The notes: generated from the letters alone by a model not told the origin. DNA of 64,000 nt from CALBJU01 sp965247125 (GCA_965247125.1 CBDFGO010000003.1:558001-622000); one strand, 5' to 3'. Shown: positions 7,692-16,996, counted from the first letter of the stretch. A program made the numbers and translations.

Positions 7692-8471
7692 ATGAACACG
7701 TCCATGAAACAGATTATTTACGCTCTACTATTTATGAGTGTCGCCACGGCTTCCTTTGCTACGGATCGGTCGAAGGGAGAACTCACTCGCGACATCATTA
7801 TCAAGAGTGATCACCTCGGATATTCGTTGCAGTATCGCGTCTATATCCCGAGTGGACACGACGAACTCAGGAATCTTCCCGTCATGTATGTGACCGATGG
7901 GCAGGGCTATATCTCCAAAGGCCGGATGCGTGCGTTACTGGATCGACTCATCGAATCTGGAAAGATCAAACCGGTGCTCGTCGTTTTCGTCGACGCCAGA
8001 AATCCATCCAACTTGAGAGAAAACAGGCGTGAACGTCAGTTTTATTGCAATCCCGACTACATCAGTTTTTTCAAAGATGAATTGATCCCGGAGATTGACC
8101 GGACCTACAACACACAGCCGGACAGGAGCGGCCGATCAATCATGGGCCTGTCATTCGGAGGTTTGAATTCGGCTTGCTTTGGATTGCATGCCCATGATTC
8201 GTTCGAAGGGATCGTCATGCAATCGCCCGCGATGCACCCCGTAAGAACCATATATCAGGCATATAGGGACTCGGTGCGCCTTCCCATCAACATATTTCTC
8301 AGCTCGGGTGACAGAAGGGACAATGAGGAAAGGACCAGACGGCTGAGAGATATTCTCCGTGAAAAAGGATACCAGATGCACTACGTCGAGGTGCCCTATG
8401 CCCACAACTGGAATAACTGGAGACCGCTACTCGACGACGTGCTTGAATACTACTACGGCACGGAAGGTTAG
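7692..8471 (+). CDS. Exported alpha/beta hydrolase, esterase D-like
   Basis: 259 residues from the ATG at 7692 (ATG at 7704 is an equal candidate); both put the signal peptide MKQIIYALLFMSVATASFA at the front. The open frame begins far upstream within the tandem repeat, but those residues are unlikely to be translated. The nucleophile elbow is GLSFGG with Ser154; D207 or D210 in SSGDRRD and H238 in PYAHNW complete a plausible triad. This is the putative-esterase (PF00756) type, as in enterochelin and S-formylglutathione esterases. It probably acts in the periplasm. The substrate is unknown. Confidence 0.82.
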   Translation: MNTSMKQIIYALLFMSVATASFATDRSKGELTRDIIIKSDHLGYSLQYRVYIPSGHDELRNLPVMYVTDGQGYISKGRMRALLDRLIESGKIKPVLVVFVDARNPSNLRENRRERQFYCNPDYISFFKDELIPEIDRTYNTQPDRSGRSIMGLSFGGLNSACFGLHAHDSFEGIVMQSPAMHPVRTIYQAYRDSVRLPINIFLSSGDRRDNEERTRRLRDILREKGYQMHYVEVPYAHNWNNWRPLLDDVLEYYYGTEG

Positions 8472-8519
8472 AAGAGGGACGCCAGTTCAGAAAGGCTGCC
8501 AAGAATAATGGGACTTGTC

Positions 8520-10715
8520 TCAGACATTAATGCTGACAAGGGCGCCCTTGAACGCAGGCGTGCGGCTTTTTTCGTCCACACCTCGACCCAACAGGACGTT
8601 TGCTTCCGGGAAATACATGGCCACGTTTCCGGCTTTGATGCGATCGAAGGAGAATAGCTGATAGTTCGGCAGGCGCCCGGCAGGGCCTTCTACCGTCACG
8701 CGCTGCCCGCCAATGGCGCCAAGGTTTACCAGATCGTCGGGGTGAATGAGAACCACATCCCTGCTGGGCGCCCCACGGTACGCGTCATGATCTTCGTATA
8801 CGACCGTATTGAACTGACCTTCGCTCCGTATGGTCATCAATCTGAATTCGGTTGGGCCGGTTGCCGCGAGAGCGGGCAGTTCGTGCACATGGAGCCGTGC
8901 GCGCCCATCTTCAGTCGCAAATCGCGGTGTGTGATACGTGCGGCCCTCGATTTGAAACTCTTCCCGCGTCTCGTCCAGATTGGTTATGGACTTCCACCCT
9001 GGAACCACCCGACCAATCATCGAGCGGATCCCCGTGGTGTCGTCCATACCCGACCAGTCAATTGCCTGAAGCGTGGTGGCCGAATTTAATTTGGTAACCC
9101 GATCAGCGAGACCAGAAATGACAGAGACTTCGCTTCGCGGGCCATCGATCCGCGCCTCGCCGCCGTCGCTCAGTCGGACGTAGTTGAACATGGATTCCTG
9201 CGAAGTGGGCGAGGGCTCTTCGTCCCGAGCGAGCACGGGAAGAATGATCGTTTCATCGGCGAGGGCCCACGCGTGGCCCGTGTTCAGGGTGGTACTCAAG
9301 CTTACAAGCAGATCCAGGTTGGAAAGCGCTTTGGAGGCAAAAACGGAGTCTGGATTGGATCCGTACAGGTTGCCGCCCAGACAGAATCCGACCTTCATGT
9401 CGCCGTCGAAGGCAGATTCCATGCATGCCATGGTGTCCTTGCCCGTCGTCGTTGGTAGTTCAAGACCGTACCCATTGACGAGGCCATCAAATATTGCGTC
9501 TTTCAGTCGTGGCGTTACACCGACAGATCCGATTCCCTGCACGTTGGAATGTCCGCGGATCGGCATCAGTCCACATCCGGTCCCGCCAACCATTCCACGC
9601 ATTAGCGCAAGGGCAGCAATCATTTGCACGGTTTTGGTGCCATGGTCATGATGGGTGACGCCCATGGCCCAGGAAAAGATGGTTTTCTTTGAGGCGGCGT
9701 AAAGAGCGCCAAGCTCCACCACCACTTTTTGGGCGACGCCGCTCTTGGTTTCGATCTCGTCCCAGGAAAGGGACGTGATGTGCGCAAGTAGTTCTTTGTG
9801 TCCCGAGGTGTGCAGCGAAAGAAAGGAGCCATCGATGCTGCCCGTCTCGAGCAGACATTTCGCAATCCCGTAGAGCAGCGCGAGATCCCCGCCGATGTGC
9901 GGCTGAACCATCAAGCTTGCAATCTTACTTCCGAAGAAGAGGGATCTAGGGTCCGAGGGGACACTGAAATTCTCCAGGCCTGACTCCCGGATGGGATTGA
10001 TCACAATCACGTTTCCGCCCCGCCTCCTGATATTCATCAGAGGGCGCATCAAACGCGGATGGTTGCTTGCGGGGTTGGCACCGATGACAAATACCAGGTC
10101 TGCCTTATCCAGGTCTTCGAGCACGACGGTGGCAGTACCGCTCCCGATTACGCTGCTCATTCCAACGCCGCTGGCCTGGTGGCAATAATAACTGCAGTTA
10201 TTGACGTTGTTGGTGCCGTACAGACGGGCGAAGAGCTGCAACAGGAATGCGGCCTCGTTGCTGCTACGACCCGAGGAGTACCAGAAGCTCTCATCTGGTG
10301 CGGTTTGCGAAAGTTTCTGAGAGATTCGGGAAAGAGCGGCGTCCCAGCTGATCGGGTGGTAGGCGTCTGATCCGCGGGAGACGAGAACCGGTTCGGAAAG
10401 CCGACCATAGGCTTCCAACTCCCTCGGGGATGCTTGTCGAAGGCGATCAATCGGGTGCGTCGACCAAAAGTCAGCGGTGATACCGGGCTGCATGTCCGCG
10501 GCCATCGCCTGGACACTTTTTTTGCAGAATTCCGGATAGTGGCCGGCCTCATTGACCATTCCACCTGCCTGGCCTCCCATGCCGACGGCGCACGTCTTGC
10601 AGGTATTTTTCGAGCGAAGAGCCTTGAACATCGCCCGCGTCCCGCCTGCCTCGCGGGCCTTTCGAAAGGTGTACGCGATGGAAGCCCAGCCTCCCGCGCG
10701 TTTCAGCGTTGCCAT
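8520..10715 (-). CDS. FdhF/YdeP-family molybdopterin oxidoreductase
   Basis: 731 residues, the usual size of the YdeP branch of formate-dehydrogenase-like enzymes. The N-terminus has C39-x2-C42 in NTCKTCAVGMGGQ, with C64 in EFCKKS, the pattern kept in this branch. NNCSYYCHQASGVGM places C182-H183 where formate dehydrogenases have their Mo-ligand Cys or Sec followed by His. The dinucleotide-binding motifs (VFVIGANPASNHP, NPIRESGLE) and a C-terminal molydopterin-binding barrel (DDLVNLGAIGG) are present. There is no Tat signal, so it is cytoplasmic. YdeP is linked to acid resistance in E. coli; the true substrate is unknown. No partner subunit or FdhD-like gene is in the window. Confidence 0.9.
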   Translation of the reverse strand: MATLKRAGGWASIAYTFRKAREAGGTRAMFKALRSKNTCKTCAVGMGGQAGGMVNEAGHYPEFCKKSVQAMAADMQPGITADFWSTHPIDRLRQASPRELEAYGRLSEPVLVSRGSDAYHPISWDAALSRISQKLSQTAPDESFWYSSGRSSNEAAFLLQLFARLYGTNNVNNCSYYCHQASGVGMSSVIGSGTATVVLEDLDKADLVFVIGANPASNHPRLMRPLMNIRRRGGNVIVINPIRESGLENFSVPSDPRSLFFGSKIASLMVQPHIGGDLALLYGIAKCLLETGSIDGSFLSLHTSGHKELLAHITSLSWDEIETKSGVAQKVVVELGALYAASKKTIFSWAMGVTHHDHGTKTVQMIAALALMRGMVGGTGCGLMPIRGHSNVQGIGSVGVTPRLKDAIFDGLVNGYGLELPTTTGKDTMACMESAFDGDMKVGFCLGGNLYGSNPDSVFASKALSNLDLLVSLSTTLNTGHAWALADETIILPVLARDEEPSPTSQESMFNYVRLSDGGEARIDGPRSEVSVISGLADRVTKLNSATTLQAIDWSGMDDTTGIRSMIGRVVPGWKSITNLDETREEFQIEGRTYHTPRFATEDGRARLHVHELPALAATGPTEFRLMTIRSEGQFNTVVYEDHDAYRGAPSRDVVLIHPDDLVNLGAIGGQRVTVEGPAGRLPNYQLFSFDRIKAGNVAMYFPEANVLLGRGVDEKSRTPAFKGALVSINV

Positions 10716-10928
10716 GATCGATTTTCAGGAGAACGGTTGATCTGTCGTCTCGTGTCCTCCGATTCTACCAATTCCCGAGGTGACTTGCTCGACTAATATT
10801 GAATTAGAAGTAGGCTGAAGACCATTAAGTAACCGTCACGAGAGCTAACGATCTCCTGAGTAAGCCCCGGTCGGGTGAATCTCAATGTCGGCCTGCTCAA
10901 ATAGCCAGGCCAGAACGTCGCGATGAAC

Positions 10929-13463
10929 TCAACGCGATTGAGGCTTCTCGTTGTTCAGTTGCCAGATATCTGCGCTCCACTGTGAATCGCCGATGAGGTG
11001 TTCGACGAAGTATTCGGCCCTCAACCAGAACCAGTAATCTCCCATGCTGCCATAGCCGTGGCGTTGTCCTGTGAACAGGAAGAAATCGAAGCGCTTGTTC
11101 GCCTTGATCAACGCGTCAACCATGCGGTAGGTGTTCGCCGGATGGACGTTGTTGTCCTTGTCGCCAGTCGTGAGGAGCAGATGGCCTCTCAGATTCTTGG
11201 CCAGGTCGGAATTTTTGTCGATCGCGTATTCGAACGTCACCTTGCCGGAGTCGCTCACGACTTCTTTTACCCCATGGTGCTTCTCAGACCACCACCGATT
11301 GTATACGTCATTGGTGTGATTTCCCGAGCTCGACACCGCTACTTTGAAAAAGTCCGGATACACGAGTATGGCCGCGGTAGACATGAAACCGCCGCCAGAG
11401 TGCCCATAGATGCCGACGCGACTTGCATCAATAAACTCATGGCGATCCACTAACTGCTCCACGGTGACCTTTTTATCTTCGAGACCATAGTCCCGGAGGT
11501 CGCCGTAACCATAATTGTGATACCATTTCGAGCGGTTGGGATGACCGCCACGGTTACCCACGGTCACGACAATCATACCGAATTGTGCAAGCGCTGTCTC
11601 GTACCGATTTGTTGAGAAGGATTTTGAAACGGCTTCTGTCTGTGGACCCGGATATACATACTCCACGATGGGATAGGTCTTTTCGGCGTCAAAATCGAAT
11701 GGTTTGTACATCACCCCGTACAGATCCGTGACGCCGTCTCCTGCTTTTACCGTGAAGGGTGTCGGAAACGTGAAACCCGCTTCGATAAGCTTGGAGAAAT
11801 CTGATTCTTCGAGATCCAGGACGTTCTGACCACTACTGTTTCTCAAGCTGATCATGGGAACGGTGTTCACTCTTGAGTACGTGTCAACGAAGTATCGACC
11901 CGACTCTGAAAACGTCGAGCGGTGATCAAAATCGCCCGGGTTCAGCAATCGCAGTCCCGATCCGTCCATGTTGACCCGGTATGCGTGACTGAAGTACGGG
12001 TCTTCACCTTCCTCGCGGGCGTTTGCCGTGAAGTAGATCACGCCAGCAGATTCGTCGACGCTCTGGATTGCCCGCACGGAGAACGGTCCGGACGTTATTT
12101 GATTTTTCAGCGCTCCATCGGCGCCATACCGGTAAAGGTGACCCCATCCATCGCGCTCAGACCACCAGAGGAAATCGCCGTTCTCGAGCATTTCCAATCT
12201 GTGTGTCTCTACATAGGTGTTCAGGCGTTCTTCGATGAGCACGGTGGCCTCGCCGGTCGAGGCGTCGACCTTCATCACATCGACGCGCTTGAGGTCACGA
12301 CTTATGCTGGAATAGTAGAATTCGTCGGAATTATTTGAGAGCCACAGTGAACGAAATGGCTCTTCGCTGGCGGGATAACGGAACTGACGAGCCGTGATTG
12401 TACTCAAGTTTTCATCCGTAAACCGATCGCTCTGAACAATCACCAGCGTATCCGCTTCCAGGTCGTGGATCTGCATGACGGCGTGTCCGACGTGTTCTTC
12501 GCCAGGCATCGCATACTTGTAGGTTTCGAGCTCCGGTCGCTTGTTTCCTGTAGAATGGATGATCCACAACTCACCCACTTCGCGCTGATCCGTTCGGCTG
12601 GTCGAAAAACGCTTCGAATCCTGCGACCACGATACCGACACGCGTTTTCTTTTATCCTTGCTCTTCTCCACCTCTTCCGTCGTCTGACCCCGCCCGGAAC
12701 TGGTATAGGAGAAGTGCTCGACGCCATCGGTCGTCAGTTGGGTTTCCTCCACCTCGATTTCGTCTTCGGCTTCTCCCGCGTCATCTCCTGTTTTGCCGCG
12801 CCGGGCATCTAGGATCTGATCGTAGTCGTCGCGGCTCATCCTGTAGATATTGTAGTCCCGTCCAAACAGAATCGTCTGCCCGTCCGGGGACAAAGCCGCC
12901 CATGAGGGATGACTATCCGGCTCTTCCCAATCATCGAGCTCTCGAAGGGTCCGGGTGCGAACATCGTATTCAAAATGGAATACCTTCTTCTTGGGTTTGG
13001 ACTTTTTCGACTTTTTCTCGTCGTCCTCTTCCTGATCATCCCCAATCTCGTCTTCCTCCTTCTCTTCGTCCTGAGTTCCTTGCACCTCAAATTGAAGGGT
13101 CGTGGCGTCAATGAATTTGATCTTTTTTATCGGCAAGTGCTGACCGTCATAGGGATCCAGAGTGATGCGCGTCAACTCGGCAGCGATTCGGTCATTGTCG
13201 AAGATCTGACGCTTGCTTCCTCGCTGGGAATCGACGGTGTAGTAAAAAGTCCCCTCTGAAGACTTCCACTCGTACCAAAAATTTTCAGTGCCTTCGATCC
13301 ACTGCGGTCTCACCGAGGTCGAGTAGATCATGTCGTTGATCCTGTAGGGTGCCCATCGGGAGGCCAAATCAAAATTTGCACCCGGAGAATCGTGGTGTTG
13401 TCCTGTGGCAGGAGCTGCAGTGACCATTACGAGGATCAGCAACAGCGGGAAATAACGGCGCAT
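10929..13463 (-). CDS. Exported S9-family prolyl peptidase (DPP IV-like)
   Basis: 844 residues with a signal peptide ending near residue 21. A seven- or eight-blade DPP IV N-terminal propeller fills about residues 60-560, and the alpha/beta-hydrolase catalytic domain follows: nucleophile Ser689 in GHSGGG, Asp near 770 in GDKDNNVH, His near 802 in GQRHGYG. It should cleave peptides after proline or alanine in the periplasm. Residues 131-160 form a very charged insertion, acidic then lysine-rich, inside an early blade. The 213-base gap behind it holds no gene that I can support. Confidence 0.92.
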   Translation of the reverse strand: MRRYFPLLLILVMVTAAPATGQHHDSPGANFDLASRWAPYRINDMIYSTSVRPQWIEGTENFWYEWKSSEGTFYYTVDSQRGSKRQIFDNDRIAAELTRITLDPYDGQHLPIKKIKFIDATTLQFEVQGTQDEEKEEDEIGDDQEEDDEKKSKKSKPKKKVFHFEYDVRTRTLRELDDWEEPDSHPSWAALSPDGQTILFGRDYNIYRMSRDDYDQILDARRGKTGDDAGEAEDEIEVEETQLTTDGVEHFSYTSSGRGQTTEEVEKSKDKRKRVSVSWSQDSKRFSTSRTDQREVGELWIIHSTGNKRPELETYKYAMPGEEHVGHAVMQIHDLEADTLVIVQSDRFTDENLSTITARQFRYPASEEPFRSLWLSNNSDEFYYSSISRDLKRVDVMKVDASTGEATVLIEERLNTYVETHRLEMLENGDFLWWSERDGWGHLYRYGADGALKNQITSGPFSVRAIQSVDESAGVIYFTANAREEGEDPYFSHAYRVNMDGSGLRLLNPGDFDHRSTFSESGRYFVDTYSRVNTVPMISLRNSSGQNVLDLEESDFSKLIEAGFTFPTPFTVKAGDGVTDLYGVMYKPFDFDAEKTYPIVEYVYPGPQTEAVSKSFSTNRYETALAQFGMIVVTVGNRGGHPNRSKWYHNYGYGDLRDYGLEDKKVTVEQLVDRHEFIDASRVGIYGHSGGGFMSTAAILVYPDFFKVAVSSSGNHTNDVYNRWWSEKHHGVKEVVSDSGKVTFEYAIDKNSDLAKNLRGHLLLTTGDKDNNVHPANTYRMVDALIKANKRFDFFLFTGQRHGYGSMGDYWFWLRAEYFVEHLIGDSQWSADIWQLNNEKPQSR

Positions 13464-13612
13464 GGCAGAAAACGATTTTTTCGAATAGGTGGGAATTCAT
13501 GGTCCGTGAATGGGCACTCAAATGCCTCATCGAATGGACGGGGAGAAGTATACGGCCGACAGTCTTCAGTTTGGTGCTGCATGTTTGAAAAGCCTTATGA
13601 GGGAAGAAGCGT

Positions 13613-13640
13613 GGCCCCGGGAAGAGGGCCCCGGGAAGAG
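13613..13640 (+). repeat. 14-bp direct repeat, two units
   Basis: GGCCCCGGGAAGAG occurs twice head-to-tail, followed by the first bases of a third, diverged copy. It lies in the 267-base region before the DksA/TraR-like gene, downstream of the divergent S9 peptidase start. No function is apparent; it may be slippage. Confidence 0.75.
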
Positions 13641-13730
13641 GGCACCAGGAACGTATATTGAAAGCGGAGAGCGGACCATTTTCACCCTCAATCCCCCCTC
13701 AAGCGGCTCTACAGCTCGATACTACCACAG

Positions 13731-14066
13731 ATGAGACCTTCTGAACTTGACAGATTTAGGGATTTGTTATCCGATTTGGATCGGAACATTCGGGTTGAGC
13801 TCGATCGAGACTCTGCCGCTGACTCAAGTATATCTCCCGACAATGCAATTGGACGCCTGACGAGGATGGAAGCGATTCAGGCCCAGAGCATATCGAATGC
13901 GGGAAAAAGTCGTCTGGGGAAACGCCTTCTGATGGTAAAAAGTGCTCTGGATGCGATCGAAGATGGATCCTATGGAACGTGCGTGTCTTGTCGAGACGCA
14001 ATTCCCGCGGGGCGCCTGGAAATACGTCCTGAAAGCAGACTTTGCGTCAAGTGTGCTTCCCGCTAG
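13731..14066 (+). CDS. DksA/TraR-family zinc-finger regulator
   Basis: 111 residues. The N-terminal half is helical and likely to form the coiled-coil hairpin that enters the RNA polymerase secondary channel. The C-terminal half has a four-cysteine zinc finger (C84-x2-C87 in YGTCVSC and C105-x2-C108 in RLCVKC) next to SYGTC, the family signature. The LDAIEDGSYG helix-turn is typical of DksA/TraR and of RNA-polymerase-binding YocK-like proteins. It probably tunes transcription during stress. It is a single gene ahead of the heme-lipoprotein operon, 156 bases away. Confidence 0.88.
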   Translation: MRPSELDRFRDLLSDLDRNIRVELDRDSAADSSISPDNAIGRLTRMEAIQAQSISNAGKSRLGKRLLMVKSALDAIEDGSYGTCVSCRDAIPAGRLEIRPESRLCVKCASR

Positions 14067-14222
14067 GAAGTGGGGCGCTAGGAATTACCCCGTCAGCGGG
14101 CTCATTCTGATCCATTTTTGTGTAACCCGTCAATTGTGTATGCTACGAATTGAAGGGGGCGTTTCGCCGAAGGCCCCTGGGACGACAATGTATCCAGGAC
14201 AATGTAACCAGCCGGTTGTACT

Positions 14223-14663
14223 ATGAAATTCTTTTCTCGAACCGTTCTGATCCTCAGTGCGACACTCGTAGTGTCGGCGTGCTCGTCCGACACGATGGAC
14301 AATACAGGCGGCGTGATCGTTGATCCGGATCCTCCAGGTATGGGCGGAAACGGCGACCCGGTGAGTTATTCAATGCAGATACAGCCCATCTTTAATTCGT
14401 CATGTTCCGGAAGCGGCTGTCACATCCCGGGACCTCGAAACGGAGTATCTCTGGGAAGTCACGCTGCTGTCACCGCAAGCCGTGGAACCCAGTATCTTAG
14501 CCTCATCGTCTTTCCTGGAAATGCAGCAGGAAGCCCGATCATAGATAAATTGAGTGCCGGACCACAATTCGGTCAGCAGATGCCCGACGGAGGGCCATCG
14601 CTTTCCCTCGCCCAAGTTCAACTGATAGCCACCTGGATCGATGAAGGAGCACAGAACAATTAG
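14223..14663 (+). CDS. Cytochrome-like lipoprotein with CX4CH motif
   Basis: 146 residues. A lipoprotein signal ends at Cys20 (LVVSAC-SSD). A flexible Gly/Pro/Asp stretch follows, then QIQPIFNSSC and C61-SGSG-C66-H67, the position where planctomycete-type c cytochromes (PSCyt1) carry CxxCH; here the spacing is four. M120 in QQMPDGG is a candidate distal heme ligand, as in that family. The C-terminal helix LIATWIDEGAQ is also typical. It is probably a membrane-anchored periplasmic heme protein. The final 23 bases overlap the YceI start, so the two are likely translationally coupled. Confidence 0.78.
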   Translation: MKFFSRTVLILSATLVVSACSSDTMDNTGGVIVDPDPPGMGGNGDPVSYSMQIQPIFNSSCSGSGCHIPGPRNGVSLGSHAAVTASRGTQYLSLIVFPGNAAGSPIIDKLSAGPQFGQQMPDGGPSLSLAQVQLIATWIDEGAQNN

Positions 14664-15204
14664 CTCTGTCGTGACGATTGCTCTGCTGAGTATCTCTTTC
14701 TTGGTCGAGTCTGCGTCAGCGCAACAATTTTTCAGCGGTGAAGGGCACGTCGAGTTCAGATCTCAAGTGCCCTTGCATTCGTTCACTGGGCGTTCCGACG
14801 AACTCGTCGGAGCGGTCAATCTGGAAACCGGTATCGTAGATTTTTATGTAGACCTCGAAACGCTCAAAACCGGCAATGGGAAGCGAGACAAGGACATGAG
14901 AAAGGCTCTCGGAACAAATGAGTTTCCGTTTGCAGAGTTCTACGGCACGTTGAGTTCAATTTTTGACCCGGAAAAAGAAGGTCCCCAGGAGGCGGCCGTT
15001 TCGGGTACGTTCACTGTCCATGGTGTGCCACAGCCGCTTGAATTGAGTGGTACAATGGAGATGAAAGACGGCGACCTTCTCGTTTCGGCGGCATGGTCGG
15101 TTTTTCTGGAGGACCATAAGATCAAACCCCCTCGACTACTCTTCATCAAAGTGGATGACGAACAGCAGGTTTCCATCAACATTCGTTTGGGACTAGACAA
15201 TTGA
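14641..15204 (+). CDS. Exported YceI-family lipid-binding protein
   Basis: 187 residues with a signal peptide ending near residue 27 (SASA-QQ). The mature protein has the YceI lipocalin-like signature: an opening strand with HVEFRSQVP, VDFYVDLETLKTGNGKRDKDMRKALG in the middle (read in two parts), and GTFTVHGVPQPLELSGTM. YceI proteins bind isoprenoid quinones or similar lipids in an extended tunnel. It overlaps the heme lipoprotein by 23 bases and nearly touches the DUF5777 gene, so all three form one operon. The context suggests a quinone-related electron-transfer role, which is inference. Confidence 0.88.
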   Translation: MKEHRTISSVVTIALLSISFLVESASAQQFFSGEGHVEFRSQVPLHSFTGRSDELVGAVNLETGIVDFYVDLETLKTGNGKRDKDMRKALGTNEFPFAEFYGTLSSIFDPEKEGPQEAAVSGTFTVHGVPQPLELSGTMEMKDGDLLVSAAWSVFLEDHKIKPPRLLFIKVDDEQQVSINIRLGLDN

Positions 15205-15209
15205 GAGCC

Positions 15210-16067
15210 ATGAATCGTTTTTCCAGCTACGTACTTGTCCTGGTCTCTCTTCTGATCGGCGTTTCCGAAGCCTTCGCGCAGATGCCCAGGGAGCGCTCCA
15301 CAAAATCCGTGGTCGTGGATGAATTATTCTGGGCTCCGAGCATCGTGCTTCTTCCATCGGTGACCCAGTTGGACGCCGGAAACCTGGACTTCACCATTCA
15401 GCACGCTTTTGGACCTGTTTCCGGTGGGATCGAGAGCCTTTATGGACTTGACAATTCGGCCAACATCCGGTTCGGATTTGACTACGGTGTGCGCGACTGG
15501 CTTTCCGTAGGGGTTGGCAGATCCAAGTACGACAAGGTGTATGACGCGCGGCTGAAAGCCCGCTTGATGTCGAGTGACCTGGCGCACGTGAGCCTGTTTC
15601 TCAATGGAGCGGCTGAAACGGTGAAAGATGGCCGCTCGTTTGATCATCGGCTGTCCTATTTCAGTGGAATCTTGCTGGCCAGAAAGTTATCAGAAAAAGT
15701 GTCGCTTCAACTGATGCCCGCTTATTCTCATTTCAATCTGGTAGAAAAAAACGAACTTTTTAATGGGGAGATCGAAGAAGAGGAAAACGACCACATGGTC
15801 ATCGGTGTGTCTGTGCGATTTGAGGCGAACGACAGGGCATCCTTTCTGATCGAGTACCTCCCGGTCATAGGAGATCGTTCGGACAAAACAACGGATGTGC
15901 TTTCAGTCTCGATCGACCTGGAGGCAGGAGGTCATGTGTTTCAAGTCTTTGTGACGTCCACGCAGTGGATTACGCCTCAGCACGCGGTAGCGCGTTCGAG
16001 AGATGATTTCTTTGACGGTGACTTTGGCTTTGGATTCAATGTTCACAGGGTATTCGGAACCCGCTAA
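15210..16067 (+). CDS. DUF5777 outer-membrane beta-barrel protein
   Basis: 285 residues from the ATG at 15210; a TTG at 15201 in the same frame would add three residues and overlap the YceI stop. The signal peptide ends near SEAFA-QM. The body is made of alternating strands (FTIQHAFGPV, IRFGFDYGVRDWLSVGVG, VFQVFVTSTQW), typical of the DUF5777 barrel family of Bacteroidota. In this phylum it is often found beside YceI and c-type cytochrome-like proteins, as here. It is likely an outer-membrane protein, perhaps a pore or anchor for the operon's products. The function is not known. Confidence 0.82.
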   Translation: MNRFSSYVLVLVSLLIGVSEAFAQMPRERSTKSVVVDELFWAPSIVLLPSVTQLDAGNLDFTIQHAFGPVSGGIESLYGLDNSANIRFGFDYGVRDWLSVGVGRSKYDKVYDARLKARLMSSDLAHVSLFLNGAAETVKDGRSFDHRLSYFSGILLARKLSEKVSLQLMPAYSHFNLVEKNELFNGEIEEEENDHMVIGVSVRFEANDRASFLIEYLPVIGDRSDKTTDVLSVSIDLEAGGHVFQVFVTSTQWITPQHAVARSRDDFFDGDFGFGFNVHRVFGTR

Positions 16068-16091
16068 GTATCCGGGTATCCGGGTATCCGG
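16068..16091 (+). repeat. 8-bp tandem repeat, three units
   Basis: GTATCCGG is repeated three times without interruption, starting at the base after the TAA of the DUF5777 gene. It lies in the 91-base gap between that gene and the convergent cutC. No function is evident; it resembles slippage-generated tandem repeats seen in other intergenic gaps here. Confidence 0.8.
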
Positions 16092-16158
16092 GCGAATAGT
16101 GGGCCATTCGGGGATTGACTGCCGGGAATTAGATGCCGATCGGGGCTCTCATGCCGTT

Positions 16159-16899
16159 TTAAGAGCTAGAATCGCTCCGAGGTCGACTCACGGCATCGAC
16201 GAGCTGTCTGACTTTTGCGCCATCTGTTATGCCTCCAGATCGAACGGATGAGTAGGCGTGAATGGAAATCCGCCCCGCGATCTGCAAATTATCGATAAGG
16301 TGGGAGACTGTCTGAGCCGATATTCCTCCGCCGATGACGACTTCTATTCGGCGCTCGGCAGCACGAATGATGTTCTTCAGATTCGAAATGCCTTCCAGTG
16401 CAGCCAGCGTGCTATTCCAGGGTGTGCCTGAAGTCAGCACCCGATGGCAACCGAAATCAATCAGGGTCTGCACGGCCTTGACGGGTGAGTCCAGCGCATC
16501 GAACGCCCGATGGAAGGTGACCCGCGTATTGTGTTGGTTTGCTTCATTCATCAGATGTGTGAGGGCATTCGCATCGATTTTCCCGCTGGCGAGCGTGCCG
16601 AAAACAACACCATCCGCGCCCGCATTTGCCATGGCCGCGATCCCCTCGGACATGGATTGAATCTGCCCGTTCGAGTAGGAGAAGTCGCCTTCCTGCGGCC
16701 TGATCATGGCTAGCACTTCCATTTTATTCCCCACGAGCCGCTTAACTGAAGAAACGATGGTTGGGCTCGGAGTCAGGCCATCCAGATGCATATCTGCACA
16801 ACACTCCAAGCGCTGGGCGCCACCCTTGAGTGCGGCGCTCGCGGACGCGAGCGCTGCATCTTCGTCCGAACAGTCAATACAGATTTCGACTGGAATCAT
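16159..16899 (-). CDS. cutC: CutC family copper homeostasis protein
   Basis: 246 residues, the standard length of the CutC TIM barrel. Typical signatures are present: EICIDCSDEDA at the first strand, ALKGGAQRLECCADMHLDGLTPS, MIRPQEGDFSYS, VTFHRAFDAL and HRVLTSGTP. The family has been tied to copper tolerance in bacteria, although its biochemical role is not settled. It is cytoplasmic. It stands alone between convergent and divergent neighbours, with no copper-transport gene nearby. Confidence 0.92.
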   Translation of the reverse strand: MIPVEICIDCSDEDAALASASAALKGGAQRLECCADMHLDGLTPSPTIVSSVKRLVGNKMEVLAMIRPQEGDFSYSNGQIQSMSEGIAAMANAGADGVVFGTLASGKIDANALTHLMNEANQHNTRVTFHRAFDALDSPVKAVQTLIDFGCHRVLTSGTPWNSTLAALEGISNLKNIIRAAERRIEVVIGGGISAQTVSHLIDNLQIAGRISIHAYSSVRSGGITDGAKVRQLVDAVSRPRSDSSS

Positions 16900-16996
16900 C
16901 TTTCACGAAGCGCCATGCGGACGAGTGGGTTGACTATCTTGAGGCACACGTCGCGCCTCACCATACCCGTTCAACATAGCGATCTTTCGCAGTGTG

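Noticed and set aside
10857..10931. Frame continuing after the S9 peptidase TGA (VHRDVLAWLFEQADIEIHP...) that could suggest readthrough or a fused tail
   Set aside because: The peptidase ends in the normal place for the family, TGA is used as stop elsewhere, and the extension has no recognised domain. It may be chance or a small relic.
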